From NCBI RefSeq assembly GCF_000015165.1, contig NC_009485.1, forward strand, positions 5,289,501-5,353,500: DNA of 64,000 bases, in the 5' to 3' direction. The notes beneath the pieces are model-generated. The model was not told where the DNA came from. It saw nothing but the letters and a program-made list of their open reading frames with translations, and searched no databases. The stretch is from Bradyrhizobium sp. BTAi1. GTDB lineage: Bacteria > Pseudomonadota > Alphaproteobacteria > Rhizobiales > Xanthobacteraceae. Made by a program: the position numbers and the translations under genes. Below, one piece after another: positions 1-22,450 of the stretch (within the stretch, counting starts at the first letter, position 1; each line of letters begins with the position of its first letter).

Positions 1-31
1 ATTCGCCACCCGCCATTCCCTATTCGCTTTG

Positions 32-1222
<1,191 letters not shown>

Positions 1223-1261
1223 TTGACTCTCCGTTCAGTCGCTAAGCTGAGCTAACGACAA

Positions 1262-3334
<2,073 letters not shown>

Positions 3335-3367
3335 GGATCTGTTCCCTGATTTCCGTTCGGGCCGCTG

Positions 3368-3838
3368 TTACCAGCGGTAGTGCGAGAAGGCGCGGTTGGC
3401 TTCAGCCATCCGGTGCACGTCTTCGCGCTTCTTCACGGCGTTCCCCCGGTTGTTCGAGGCGTCGAGCAGCTCCGCCGAAAGCCGCTCGGTCATCGTCTTT
3501 TCGTTGCGGTCGCGCGCCGCCGAGATCAGCCAGCGAATGCCCAGCGCCTGCCGGCGGGTCGAGCGAACCTCGACCGGCACCTGGTAGGTCGCGCCGCCGA
3601 CGCGGCGGGAGCGGACCTCGATGGTCGGCATGACGTTGTCGAGCGCCTGCTCGAACACCGTCAGCGGGTTCTGCTTGGTCTTGCTCTCGATGATGCCGAA
3701 GGCGCCATAGACGATGCTCTCGGCGACCGACTTCTTGCCGGCATACATCACGGAGTTCATGAACTTGGTGACGATGATGTTCCCGAACTTCGGATCCGGC
3801 AGAACTTCACGCTTTTCGGCAGAATGACGACGCGACAT
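3368..3838 (-). CDS. rpsG: 30S ribosomal protein S7
   Basis: Primary 16S rRNA-binding protein that organises the head of the 30S subunit. The product is 156 residues, the normal S7 length. It starts MSRRHSAEKREVLPDPKFGN and contains the S7 signature region around KFMNSVMYAGKKSVAESIVYGA. It ends AEANRAFSHYRW. It lies 113 nt downstream of rpsL and 33 nt upstream of fusA in the str operon. In E. coli S7 represses its own operon post-transcriptionally; the rpsL-rpsG gap is where such a site would lie, but I did not identify one here. Confidence 0.98.
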   Translation of the reverse strand: MSRRHSAEKREVLPDPKFGNIIVTKFMNSVMYAGKKSVAESIVYGAFGIIESKTKQNPLTVFEQALDNVMPTIEVRSRRVGGATYQVPVEVRSTRRQALGIRWLISAARDRNEKTMTERLSAELLDASNNRGNAVKKREDVHRMAEANRAFSHYRW

Positions 3839-3951
3839 CTGGGTTGTCTCTTCTTGCTCGTGATGGCGAGGATCACCCCGACCACCTCCGATTAAATCCT
3901 TCGTTTGATATCCCCGGGCCCGACCCGGGAACGATCTTCGCTCCGCTCAGA

Positions 3952-4323
3952 TCACTTCGGACGCTTGGCGCCGTACTTCGAGCGGCGCTGCTTACGATTC
4001 TTGACGCCCTGCGTATCCAGCACACCGCGCAGGATGTGATAGCGCACGCCCGGCAAGTCCTTGACGCGGCCGCCGCGGATCATAACCACCGAGTGCTCCT
4101 GCAGGTTATGGCCCTCACCCGGGATGTAGCCGATCACCTCAAAGCCGTTGGTCAGGCGCACCTTGGCGACCTTACGAAGCGCCGAGTTCGGCTTCTTCGG
4201 AGTCGTGGTGTAGACGCGCGTACAAACACCACGCTTCTGCGGCGACTGCTGCAGCGCCGGCACCTTCTTGCGCGACTTCTGCACTTCGCGCGGATTTGCG
4301 ATCAGCTGGTTGATCGTCGGCAT
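3952..4323 (-). CDS. rpsL: 30S ribosomal protein S12
   Basis: Decoding-centre protein of the 30S subunit and target of streptomycin-resistance mutations. An ATG at 4375-4377 is in frame, but the S12 family starts at MPTINQLIANPR, which corresponds to the ATG ending at 4323, giving 123 residues. Lysines are present at both classic resistance positions (TPKKPNSA around residue 43 and GRVKDLPG around 88), so the sequence is of the wild-type, sensitive form at those sites. It is the first gene of the str operon. The leader upstream is long, with a promoter-like sequence about 400 nt away. Confidence 0.97.
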   Translation of the reverse strand: MPTINQLIANPREVQKSRKKVPALQQSPQKRGVCTRVYTTTPKKPNSALRKVAKVRLTNGFEVIGYIPGEGHNLQEHSVVMIRGGRVKDLPGVRYHILRGVLDTQGVKNRKQRRSKYGAKRPK

Positions 4324-4963
4324 CTTGGCCTTCACCCTTCTCAACGTTCGCACGGAAACCGCGATGGATTTCCGCAAATTCTGTTCGAGGTTCCCCGCCT
4401 CACCGGTCCGCCCAGCGCGACGAAAATCCGCGCAAAACGAAAGCGCGCCAACCGTTCATCGCTGAACGGAAAGCGCTCGACACCACAGAGGACCGCGATC
4501 ACCACCATCAAGCTTGCGCTGACGGCGGCCTACCGAGGTCATGCATCCGAAATTGGTCTCAAGAGAACGGGCTCGAGAGATCTAAAATCGTTCTGGCATT
4601 GCCTAGCTATGATCGACAGCGTTTGAGCGGCATTCGTCGAGGTTGGTGCCCGTTCTGCCCTGTTGAGGGCGGTCCGGGTGATCCGTACCGACGCTGGCGA
4701 AGCTCACCGCCTGTCGTTGAGTGCGCGCCTTTTATAAGCGGTAAATATCCAAGTCAAGCAAAACGACGCCGCAGGCTGCGCAAACAGGGCATCGCCGCTT
4801 CGCCGCGTCTCAGCCGGTCCCCAGCTCGGCGGGCCGTGAGGTATCCAGGGACCCGCTTCGCGCCGGTCAGATCGCCTCAAGCAGCCTCGGTAATGATCGG
4901 AAACAATGAAGATAAGGCTTTTTTCGGGTTTCAGCGCCAAGGATGGCCCCGACGAGGCGCCAG
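4324..4963. other. Divergent intergenic leader upstream of rpsL
   Basis: A 640-nt non-coding stretch lies between rpsL (minus) and the FAD oxidoreductase (plus). It holds the long 5' leader of the str operon and a sigma70-like promoter at 4729-4757. Small open frames exist on both strands (for example 4704-4940 minus and 4599-4967 plus), but they lack recognisable domains or conserved-looking composition and I do not call them genes. No tRNA or insertion element was seen. Confidence 0.6.
4729..4757 (-). promoter_or_regulatory. Candidate sigma70 promoter of the str operon
   Basis: Read on the minus strand, TTGACT (4752-4757) is followed after 17 nt by TAAAAG (4729-4734), within the AT-rich run TTATAAAAG. 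This is the best -35/-10 pair in the leader and points towards rpsL, which would give a leader of roughly 400 nt. It is a match by eye only. With TATAAA as the -10 the spacer would be 15 nt. Confidence 0.5.
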
Positions 4964-6123
4964 ATGACCCGATACACCGACATTGCGATCATTGGCGGCG
5001 GCCTGGCCGGCTCGATTGCCGCTGGCATGCTCGGGAGGGCTGGAATCGCCGCGATTCTGCTCGATCCCCACACCGTCTACCCGCCCGACTTCCGAATCGA
5101 GAAGATTTCCGGCGCTGAGCAGATCGCGCGATTCCGGCGCACCGGAGTCGCCGACAAGGCCCTGCGCCAGGCGACGCTGGCGGCGGAAAACTGGATCGCC
5201 CGATTCGGCTACGTCCTGGACCGGGCGCCAGTCCCGCAATACGGCATCATGTACGACGCGCTGGTGGCCGCGGTGCGGGAGGAGATTCCCGATTCCGTGA
5301 CGCGAATCGTCGCCAAGGCGGTCGCAATCACCGCGAGCGAGGAGCGGCAGGAGGTCACCCTCTCCGACGGGCAGACGGTGTCGGCGCGACTGGTCGTGCT
5401 CGCCAACGGGCTGAATGTCGGGCTGCGACATATGCTGGGAATCACCCGCAAGATCACCAGCCCATCCCATTCGATCTCGGTCGGCTTCGATCTCGCGCCC
5501 GTCGGGCGCCCCGCCTTCGCCTTTCCCGCGATGACCTATTTCCAGGAGCGGGCCAGCGCGCGCGTTCCCTACATCACGTTGTTCCCGATCGGCGAGCGGA
5601 TGCGCGCCAATCTGTTCGCCTATCGCGAAGCCGATGATCCCTGGGTGCGGGCGATCCGGCGTAACCCGGCTGAGACGCTGGACGCCGCCCTGCCTGGCCT
5701 GCGGCGGATCACCGGCGATTACGCTGTCACCGGCGAGGTCAAGGTTCGGCCGGCCGACCTCATGGTCAACAGCGGCGTCCGCATGCCGGGCGTGGTGCTG
5801 ATCGGGGATGCCTTCTGCACCACCTGCCCCGTCACGGGCACCGGCTCCGACAAGGTCTTCACCGACGTCGAGCGGCTCTGCAACGTCCACATCCCGCGCT
5901 GGCTCGCGACCGACGGCATGGGCGAGGGCAAGATCGCCGCGTTCTATGACGATCCGGTCAAGACGGCCTGCGATGCGTGGTCGCTGCAGAAGGCCTGGCG
6001 GTACCGCGACATCTCGACAGGCACCGGCCCCTATTGGCTGGCGCAGCGCTGGGCTCGCTTCGCAGTGTCACTCGGCCGCGGCGTGCGGCACCGGCTGGCG
6101 ACGAGCGGCGGACCGCTGAACGC

Positions 6124-8196
<2,073 letters not shown>

Positions 8197-8405
8197 TCAA
8201 CGAACCGATCCTGCACGGCCATAGGACCGTAACGGATAAAAGCGGTCCGGCTTTAACACCTGTGTCCGCCGGCCGCCAGCGTTCTCGCGACACGGTGCCG
8301 CAGCCGCGGCCGAGCCAGCGGCTGTCACGCAACCAGCGACCGCCGCCGTTCGGAGACAAGGCCCGCAGCCTTACCCCAGGATGACGGGACGTCAGACGAC
8401 AAGCC

Positions 8406-10469
8406 CTAGTCCTCGTCGTCCTCGACCTTGTCGAAGAAGGAGTAGCGCAGGCTGTCAGCGTCCGCGTACCACTGGCCCGGGCCCTTGTTGGCAGCGAGCG
8501 TCGCGGCCCACACCTCGTCGGTGCAGTCGCGGCGGTGCATCGCGAGGTCGAAGCCATTGCCGAAGAAAAGCTCGGACCATTCCCACCAGGTGCCGAGCTT
8601 CTTGACGCCGCGCAGCAGGTCGTAGCGGTCGACCAGCGCCGGCGCCATGTCCGAGGTGATCGACCCGAAGACCAGGCCGGTCTTGACCACGCGGTTCAGT
8701 TCGCGGATCGCCCGCGCCACCTGCTTGTCGCCGAGATGACAGAGGCTGGTCTCGAACACGAAATCGAACTCACCTGCCTTGAACGGCAGGTCGGTGATCG
8801 TGCCGAGCTTGTTGTACTTCTTCAGCGCCTTCGGCGTCTTGCCGTGGATATAGCGGTTGTTCTCGATGCCCCAGGCATCGATGCCGCGGTCGCGCAGCGC
8901 ACCGACCAGCTCGCCACTGGCAGAGCCTGCGACGAGAAGCTTGTAGCCTTTGCCCTTGCCCTTGTTCCAGACGATCTTGATCAGGCTGGTCAGATAGTCC
9001 GGATCGGTGAACTGCGACCAGGCTTCACTGTACGGCCCCTGCCCGCGGTAATTGTCGAAATAGTCGCGGTCGATCTTGTCCGACAGCGGCTTCTCCGCCT
9101 GCGCGCGGGCGCGGCGCAGCCGCATCATCTCGGTCAGGATGATGTCGGTGGCGGCATCCGACGAATCGAGCAGGCCATTGAGCGTCGAATCGAACAGATA
9201 GTCGCCGACCACGACGATGCCGGGATGCTCCTTCGGCTCTGGCCGGTGATTCGTCATGACGTCGCGCACCGGCAGGCCGCCCGGCAACGCGTTCACCGAC
9301 GACAGCCAGCGATGGATCTTGCCTTCCATGAAATGCGCCCGCGCATCGCCGAGCGCCGCCGGCAGCGATTTCAGCGCGGCGTCGATCAGCTCCTGATCGG
9401 ACAGATTGGCGAAGGCCAGCGCATCGGAGCCGGCGATCAGCCAGTTCAGCACGCCGTGCTTGCCGACGTCGTGGCGCGAGCCTTCATTGTAGATGCAGCA
9501 GCCGCCGAACGCCTCGGACATGAACCAGGAGCCCGGGATCTTGTCGCCCCAGAACGGCGAATCGAACAGGATCGAGACGCGCAGGTAATGCGCGGGACGG
9601 TCGAAATAGGCGATGTGCTTGACCATCGACCGGCGCAGCTTCTCGCCCTCCCAGCCGACCGTCGACAGCCAGGAATGCGGCAGGCACACCAGCACGAGAT
9701 CGAACTCGCGGGTCTCCGGGCCCTTGCCGTTCATCATGTTGAGCCGGTAGCGGCCCTGCTCGGTCTTGCCGATGCGCAGCACACGATGATTGAGCTGGAT
9801 GTCGGCGTCGACCTCCGAGCGCAGGCACTCGATCAGCTGCTCATTGCCGTTCTGGATGGAATACAGACCGATATAGTCGTCGATATCCATCACGAAGTTC
9901 TTGAGCGCGTTGAGGCCGTTGGTGTTGTGGGCCTCGGTTGCGATGTCGGAGCGCGACATCACCTTGAAGAAGCGCTTGGCGGTGGGATCCTCGACCTCCT
10001 CGTCGAGCAGCTCCTCGCAGGTCTTGTAGGCCCAGGGGTGCTCGTTGTCGTGCGCGCCGACGCCCTCGTAATACTCGACCGGCGACATCACCTCGGAGCA
10101 GCGCTTGCGGAACGCCTCGACGGCGGCTGCCGTCTTCGGCCCGTATTTGCGGCGCAGGCCCGGCACGTCGTCGAGCAGCTCGCCGTCGAGCTGCACCTGA
10201 AGCGCGTCCATCGGAATCGTCTGCAGGCCGAAATGCTGGATCAGCTCGCGCAGCGGATCGGGCCCGGTCATCGAGTAGTCGTAGATCTCAGCGACACCCG
10301 CTTCATACATCGCCGGCGCCGTATCGAATTTTCGCGTCACGATCTTGCCGCCGAGCCGGTCGGAGGCTTCGAAAATCGTGACCTTGCAGAGATCGCCAAG
10401 CTTCCGTCTCAAGTACCAGGCGCTCATCAGGCCGCCCGGACCGCCACCAACAATCGCAAGGTCAAGCAT
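8406..10469 (-). CDS. FAD-dependent amine-oxidase-like domain fused to a class I methyltransferase
   Basis: A bifunctional-looking protein of 687 residues. The N-terminal half (about 1-470) is an amine-oxidase/phytoene-desaturase-type flavoprotein: MLDLAIVGGGPGGLMSAW gives the GGGPGG nucleotide fold, DRLGGKI follows near 37, and the C-terminal FAD motif is VVVGDYLFDSTLNGLLDS. The C-terminal part (about 520-640) reads as a SAM-dependent methyltransferase: KLLVAGSASGELVGALRDRG, then an acidic loop, then FDFVFETSLCHLGD. I chose the ATG at 10469 because it has GGAA close upstream and begins at the Rossmann strand; an ATG at 10502 is possible. Substrate unknown. It follows the rpoC terminator, so it should have its own promoter. 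Confidence 0.75.
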   Translation of the reverse strand: MLDLAIVGGGPGGLMSAWYLRRKLGDLCKVTIFEASDRLGGKIVTRKFDTAPAMYEAGVAEIYDYSMTGPDPLRELIQHFGLQTIPMDALQVQLDGELLDDVPGLRRKYGPKTAAAVEAFRKRCSEVMSPVEYYEGVGAHDNEHPWAYKTCEELLDEEVEDPTAKRFFKVMSRSDIATEAHNTNGLNALKNFVMDIDDYIGLYSIQNGNEQLIECLRSEVDADIQLNHRVLRIGKTEQGRYRLNMMNGKGPETREFDLVLVCLPHSWLSTVGWEGEKLRRSMVKHIAYFDRPAHYLRVSILFDSPFWGDKIPGSWFMSEAFGGCCIYNEGSRHDVGKHGVLNWLIAGSDALAFANLSDQELIDAALKSLPAALGDARAHFMEGKIHRWLSSVNALPGGLPVRDVMTNHRPEPKEHPGIVVVGDYLFDSTLNGLLDSSDAATDIILTEMMRLRRARAQAEKPLSDKIDRDYFDNYRGQGPYSEAWSQFTDPDYLTSLIKIVWNKGKGKGYKLLVAGSASGELVGALRDRGIDAWGIENNRYIHGKTPKALKKYNKLGTITDLPFKAGEFDFVFETSLCHLGDKQVARAIRELNRVVKTGLVFGSITSDMAPALVDRYDLLRGVKKLGTWWEWSELFFGNGFDLAMHRRDCTDEVWAATLAANKGPGQWYADADSLRYSFFDKVEDDED

Positions 10470-10805
10470 CGAAGTTCCGCCATCTCCGGCTGTCAACGAC
10501 ATCGCCGGTCGTCCGTATCACGGGTCCCGCCACCCTTGGGGCTCGATCGGCCATAGCGCGCCCGAGCCGCTCGGAGTTTGCGCCTGAGCAAATCGGCGCA
10601 TCGCCACGACGGACAAGGACATCAGCCTAGCGGATCTGATGCTCCCAGAAGCGCCTTTGTGCCTGAAGGATAGATGAACAACCGGGCAGCAGCGCGGCAA
10701 CGGGAGAAGATAATGTCAAAAAAAGGCCGGCAACCGCCGGCCTTTTCTATCGTCGATGAACGAACGGCAGCACCTGACACCTCAGCTGCTGCCGCTCCGC
10801 TCGAT
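10470..10805. other. Intergenic region downstream of rpoC
   Basis: A 336-nt non-coding stretch between the rpoC stop and the FAD/methyltransferase gene, both on the minus strand. It contains the rpoC terminator (10718-10746) and must hold the promoter of the downstream gene, which I could not pick out with confidence. Confidence 0.6.
10718..10746 (-). terminator. Rho-independent terminator of the rpoBC operon
   Basis: GGCCGGC (10725-10731) pairs with GCCGGCC (10736-10742) around a 4-nt loop. On the minus strand the hairpin is followed by seven T residues (positions 10724 down to 10718). It lies 60 nt past the rpoC stop. The four T residues on the other side allow the stem to extend. This is the clearest intrinsic terminator in the window. 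Confidence 0.88.
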
Positions 10806-15005
<4,200 letters not shown>

Positions 15006-15139
15006 CGTATTCTCCTCGCGTGCCGATCGGGGGTCGGCCGCAAATTCGAAAATCTCTTGCAGGGGGCGCCCTGTCCTGACCCGTGGGACAAGGGCGCCGG
15101 CACCCGGCCGTCAAAGACGGCCAGGCCGGATCTCTTGAA

Positions 15140-19258
<4,119 letters not shown>

Positions 19259-19802
19259 CGTGGCCTCTCATTTCGTCGCCCGGAGGGGCGAACCTTCCGA
19301 AACAGCGGCTGCCGCCGCCCTTCCGGGTTGAATTTCGATCCATTTCGAGGATCTGAGCCCAGGGCCCGGAACGGAAACGTCCCAGATCTGTTCTTCAGAC
19401 CAGCAAAACGCAAAACGACGCGCGAGGCGCGAGGACGCACCCGCTCGTCACAACCATCTCGTCACGGACTGCAAAAGCCCGAAATTGCCTATCTCCCAAC
19501 GGCTTACGACGGAGACGCCACTCCACCGCTAAAACCGGCTTTTCGTGCTGCCGACCCAATATGGGTTGACAATAGCCGAGATTCGAGAACGAAGCCCCCA
19601 AATCTCTACACTTTTCCGTGTACGGCCCACAGCGGACGATTCCGTTGCACGCCTTTTGCAGTGATTCCGGCCGATCCCGACACCCCCGCAAATATCTTGG
19701 CCTTCAAGGTAACCGGGCGATGTTACCGCCCGGTCACCAAAATCGTCCGGAGAGCCCCGCCTCTGCCAGCAGATGACGGGACGCTCCACAGGCGATCGCC
19801 GA
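19259..19802. other. Long rplL-rpoB intergenic region
   Basis: A 544-nt non-coding stretch between rplL and rpoB on the minus strand. Other bacteria have an attenuator and RNase III processing site here. I see one strong hairpin (19712-19734) close to the rplL end and no convincing gene or repeat. Short open frames are present but unsupported. Confidence 0.6.
19712..19734 (-). promoter_or_regulatory. Stem-loop between rplL and rpoB (attenuator or processing site)
   Basis: A perfect 8-bp stem ACCGGGCG / CGCCCGGT (19712-19719 with 19727-19734) around a 7-nt loop, about 70 nt past the rplL stop. No T-run follows on the minus strand, so it is not a typical full terminator. The position matches the rplL-rpoB attenuator/processing site known in E. 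coli. The function is inferred from position. Confidence 0.5.
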
Positions 19803-20180
19803 TTACTTGAGCTCGACCTTGGCGCCAGCCTTCTCGAGCTGACCCTTGATCTTCTCGGCCTCGTCCTTGTTGACGCCTTCCTTGACCGGCTTCGGCGCAC
19901 CCTCGACGAGGTCCTTGGCTTCCTTCAGGCCCAGGCCGGTGATGGCGCGGACTTCCTTGATGACCTCGATCTTCTTGTCGCCGGCCGAAGCCAGGACAAC
20001 GGTGAACTCGGTCTTCTCTTCCGCCGGAGCGGCAGCGGCGCCACCAGCGCCCGGAGCGGCGACGGCCACGGCAGCCGCGGCGGACACGCCCCACTTCTCT
20101 TCCAGGAGCTTGGCGAGCTCAGCGGCCTCGAGAACGGTGAGGGCCGAGAGGTCGTCGACGATCTTCTGCAGGTCAGCCAT
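19803..20180 (-). CDS. rplL: 50S ribosomal protein L7/L12
   Basis: Stalk protein of the large subunit that recruits translation factors, 125 residues. The N-terminal dimerisation domain is MADLQKIVDDLSALTVLEAAELAKLLEEKW. A flexible Ala/Gly/Pro hinge follows (about 33-53), then the factor-binding C-terminal domain with KIEVIKEVRAITGLGLKEAKDLVEGAPKPVKEG. It lies 60 nt downstream of rplJ, whose product anchors L7/L12 dimers. It is clearly full length. Confidence 0.98.
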   Translation of the reverse strand: MADLQKIVDDLSALTVLEAAELAKLLEEKWGVSAAAAVAVAAPGAGGAAAAPAEEKTEFTVVLASAGDKKIEVIKEVRAITGLGLKEAKDLVEGAPKPVKEGVNKDEAEKIKGQLEKAGAKVELK

Positions 20181-20240
20181 TGATGTAGTTCCTTGATTTG
20201 GTTCGGTTCGAAACCAGGTTGTGAGTGTTTGCGAAGGGCG

Positions 20241-20759
20241 TCAGGCCGCTTCGCCCTTTGAGGCATGAGCCTGAATGACGCGCGCGACCTTGGCCGCGGG
20301 AGCGTTGGCGAGCTGGGCCAGCTTGGTCGCCGGGGCCTGGATCAGGCCGACGAGCTTGCCGCGCAGTTCGTCCAGCGACGGCAGCGAGGCCAGAGCCTTC
20401 ACGCTGTCGACATTCAGGACGGTTGAGCCCATCGAGCCGCCGAGGATGACGAACTTTTCGTTCGCCTTGGCGAATTCGATGGCAACCTTGGGCGCCGCGA
20501 CAGGATCGTTCGAAGTTGCGATCACGGTCGGCCCCTTCAACAGGGGACCGATGCCGACGACGTCCGTGCCTTCAAGAGCAATTTTGGCGAGACGGTTCTT
20601 CGAGACCTTCACCGACGCGCCAGCCTGCTTCATCTGCTTGCGCAGGTTCTGCATCTGGGCCACGGTGAGGCCGGAATAGTGAGCGACGACGGCAACGCCC
20701 GTGGTCTTGAAGACCTCGTGCAGCTGCTCGACCGCCTCTTTCTTTGCCGCTCGTTCCAC
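20241..20759 (-). CDS. rplJ: 50S ribosomal protein L10 (GTG start)
   Basis: Stalk base protein that binds 23S rRNA and L7/L12 dimers, and in other bacteria represses its own mRNA. The frame is open far upstream, but family length (about 172) and the conserved N-terminus [17 protein letters not shown] place the start at the GTG at 20757-20759. GGAGAG lies about 9 nt upstream on the minus strand. The upstream part of the frame is then 5' leader. Core motifs include [29 protein letters not shown] and [11 protein letters not shown]. The gene is followed by rplL. Unusually, an unrelated dehydrogenase gene lies between rplA and rplJ. Confidence 0.96.
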
Positions 20760-21419
20760 AGCAAGCTCTCTCCGGTTGGCGGCCTTCGCCCAAGACCTTA
20801 GCCCAAGGGCGGGACCGCCGGGTTGCACCCGCCGCCCCACCACACCTGACCTCCGGACGGATAACCCCGAGGACACGCAAGGCAAGACGGCGACGATTAG
20901 CCTGCCCTTCCGAAAGCCCAGGCAAAGCCCATGAGCTCGCGGAGTGTCGAGGTTCGAACCAAACCTGCATGCCACCGCGATCCGCAGTGAACATGCCGAA
21001 ATCCGGTCTTCACCCGTCTATGCAGGCCATACGATTAAGCCATTGAGGAAATTGCATTTCCGCGCTGGCGCCTGCAGTCTCGGACAGGATCGGGGTGATC
21101 GGCGGACCGACCTCCCCTGCGGCATTTCGAGAGCAGAAAGATCCCTCTTCCTTCCGAGTCATCCTGACGGATATCCTCAAAAGGAATTCTAGCCCTCTCC
21201 AAGTCTTTCGGAATGCACGCACAGGCGCGCCAGCAACAGCCGGCCCGCCTGGAAGACGGTTCTTTAACGGGTCGATGGCGACTTGCCAAGACCCTGGGAG
21301 CAAATTTCGCACCAGTTTCGTGGGTTCACAGGGGACTCGGCCCTGCCCCAGCCCTCAGATGCGATCGCGACTGCCCCGCGCCCCGTTGATCGCCCGGGGC
21401 AGGACTTTACCCGGCCCGC
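20760..21419. other. rplJL-rpoBC leader and promoter region
   Basis: A 660-nt non-coding stretch between the dehydrogenase and rplJ, both on the minus strand. It should hold the promoter and the L10-binding leader of the rplJL-rpoBC unit. A TAGAAT box (minus strand, 21186-21191) is a possible -10, but its -35 partner is poor. I could not identify the L10 leader fold by eye. No gene or repeat is supported. Confidence 0.5.
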
Positions 21420-22373
21420 TTACGACTTCACCTGATATGGCAGCTTCTCGCCGGCGAAAAACGCCGCAAGATTAGCGACGACGCAGGCCTGCATCGCAAC
21501 ATGCGCCTCGTGGGTGTTGCCGCCAATATGAGGTGTCACCACCAGGTTGGGCTGCGCGGTCAGTTCATCCGGCACATGAGGTTCGGTCTCGAACACGTCC
21601 AGGCCGGCGCCCGCGATACTGCCGTCCTTGAGCGCCGACAGCAGCGCGGCCTGGTCGATGACCGAGCCGCGCGAGATGTTGACGACATGACCGTCCGGAC
21701 CGAGCTTCTTCAGAAGGTCGGCGTTGACCGCATGGGTGGTTTCGGCACCAGCGCGGACCGCGATCATCAGCACGGTGCACCATTCCGCGAGCGCATCGAG
21801 GCTTTGGAAATATCGGTACGGCAGGTCATCGTAGCGGGTGCGGCTGAAATAGCCGATGTCGGTCTCGAACGCGGCGACACGGGCGGCGATCTTGCGGCCG
21901 ATCGCGCCCATGCCATAGACGCCGACCTTACAGCCGCCGAGGCTCGGCGGCGGCTTCATCAGCGGCGACGGCTTGGCCTCGGCCCAACTGCCGTCGCGGA
22001 CATAGCGATCGGCGACCACCAGCCGCCGCGTGGTCGCCAGCATCAGCATGACCGCGACGTCGGCGACCGCCGCAGCATTGGCGCCCGGGCTGTGGCCGAC
22101 TGCGATGTTGCGGGCAGCCGCGGCCTTGAGATCGACCCCGTCATAGCCGGTGCCGTAGCAGACGATGGCCCCCAACGACGGCAACCGGTCCATGTTGGCC
22201 GCCCCGAGCGGCGTGGCGCCGGCCGTGATCAGCGCCCTGACCCGCGCCACCTCCTCGGCCGGAAACACCTCGTGCGCAGGTCGGCCGCCGCTGTCGAGCA
22301 GGTCGAAGCGGTCGGCGAAGCGCTGGGTCATTGACTTCGGCAGGCGGGAATAGATCAGGACCTTGTCGGGCAT
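21420..22373 (-). CDS. D-isomer specific 2-hydroxyacid dehydrogenase
   Basis: NAD(P)-dependent 2-ketoacid reductase/2-hydroxyacid dehydrogenase of about 317 residues. The ATG at 22373 gives MPDKVLIYSRLPK; a TTG six codons upstream is possible. The nucleotide-binding motif is VGVYGMGAIGRKIAARV (GxGxxG) near residue 150. The catalytic Arg is in NISRGSVID near 230, the Glu in DVFETEPHVP near 255 and the His in VVTPHIGGNTHE near 280, the normal R-E-H triad. Substrate unknown; glyoxylate/hydroxypyruvate-type enzymes share this pattern. It lies inside the ribosomal block, 77 nt downstream of rplA and 660 nt upstream of rplJ, so it may be cotranscribed with rplKA. That would tie it to growth rate. 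Confidence 0.88.
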   Translation of the reverse strand: MPDKVLIYSRLPKSMTQRFADRFDLLDSGGRPAHEVFPAEEVARVRALITAGATPLGAANMDRLPSLGAIVCYGTGYDGVDLKAAAARNIAVGHSPGANAAAVADVAVMLMLATTRRLVVADRYVRDGSWAEAKPSPLMKPPPSLGGCKVGVYGMGAIGRKIAARVAAFETDIGYFSRTRYDDLPYRYFQSLDALAEWCTVLMIAVRAGAETTHAVNADLLKKLGPDGHVVNISRGSVIDQAALLSALKDGSIAGAGLDVFETEPHVPDELTAQPNLVVTPHIGGNTHEAHVAMQACVVANLAAFFAGEKLPYQVKS

Positions 22374-22450
22374 GTCGTTGGGTACCACCAAATGCGAAGG
22401 GCGGGACCGATGAACGATCCCGCCCTGCTTATCTGCCAGTGTCCGTCGGC

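Noticed and set aside
4599..4967. Possible small gene in the str leader (122 codons, plus)
   Set aside because: No ribosome site, no domain, and it overlaps the promoter and the start of the FAD oxidoreductase.
20760..20975. N-terminal extension of L10 to 244 residues
   Set aside because: The family length and the GTG with a good ribosome site at 20757-20759 support the 172-residue form; the extension lies in the leader.
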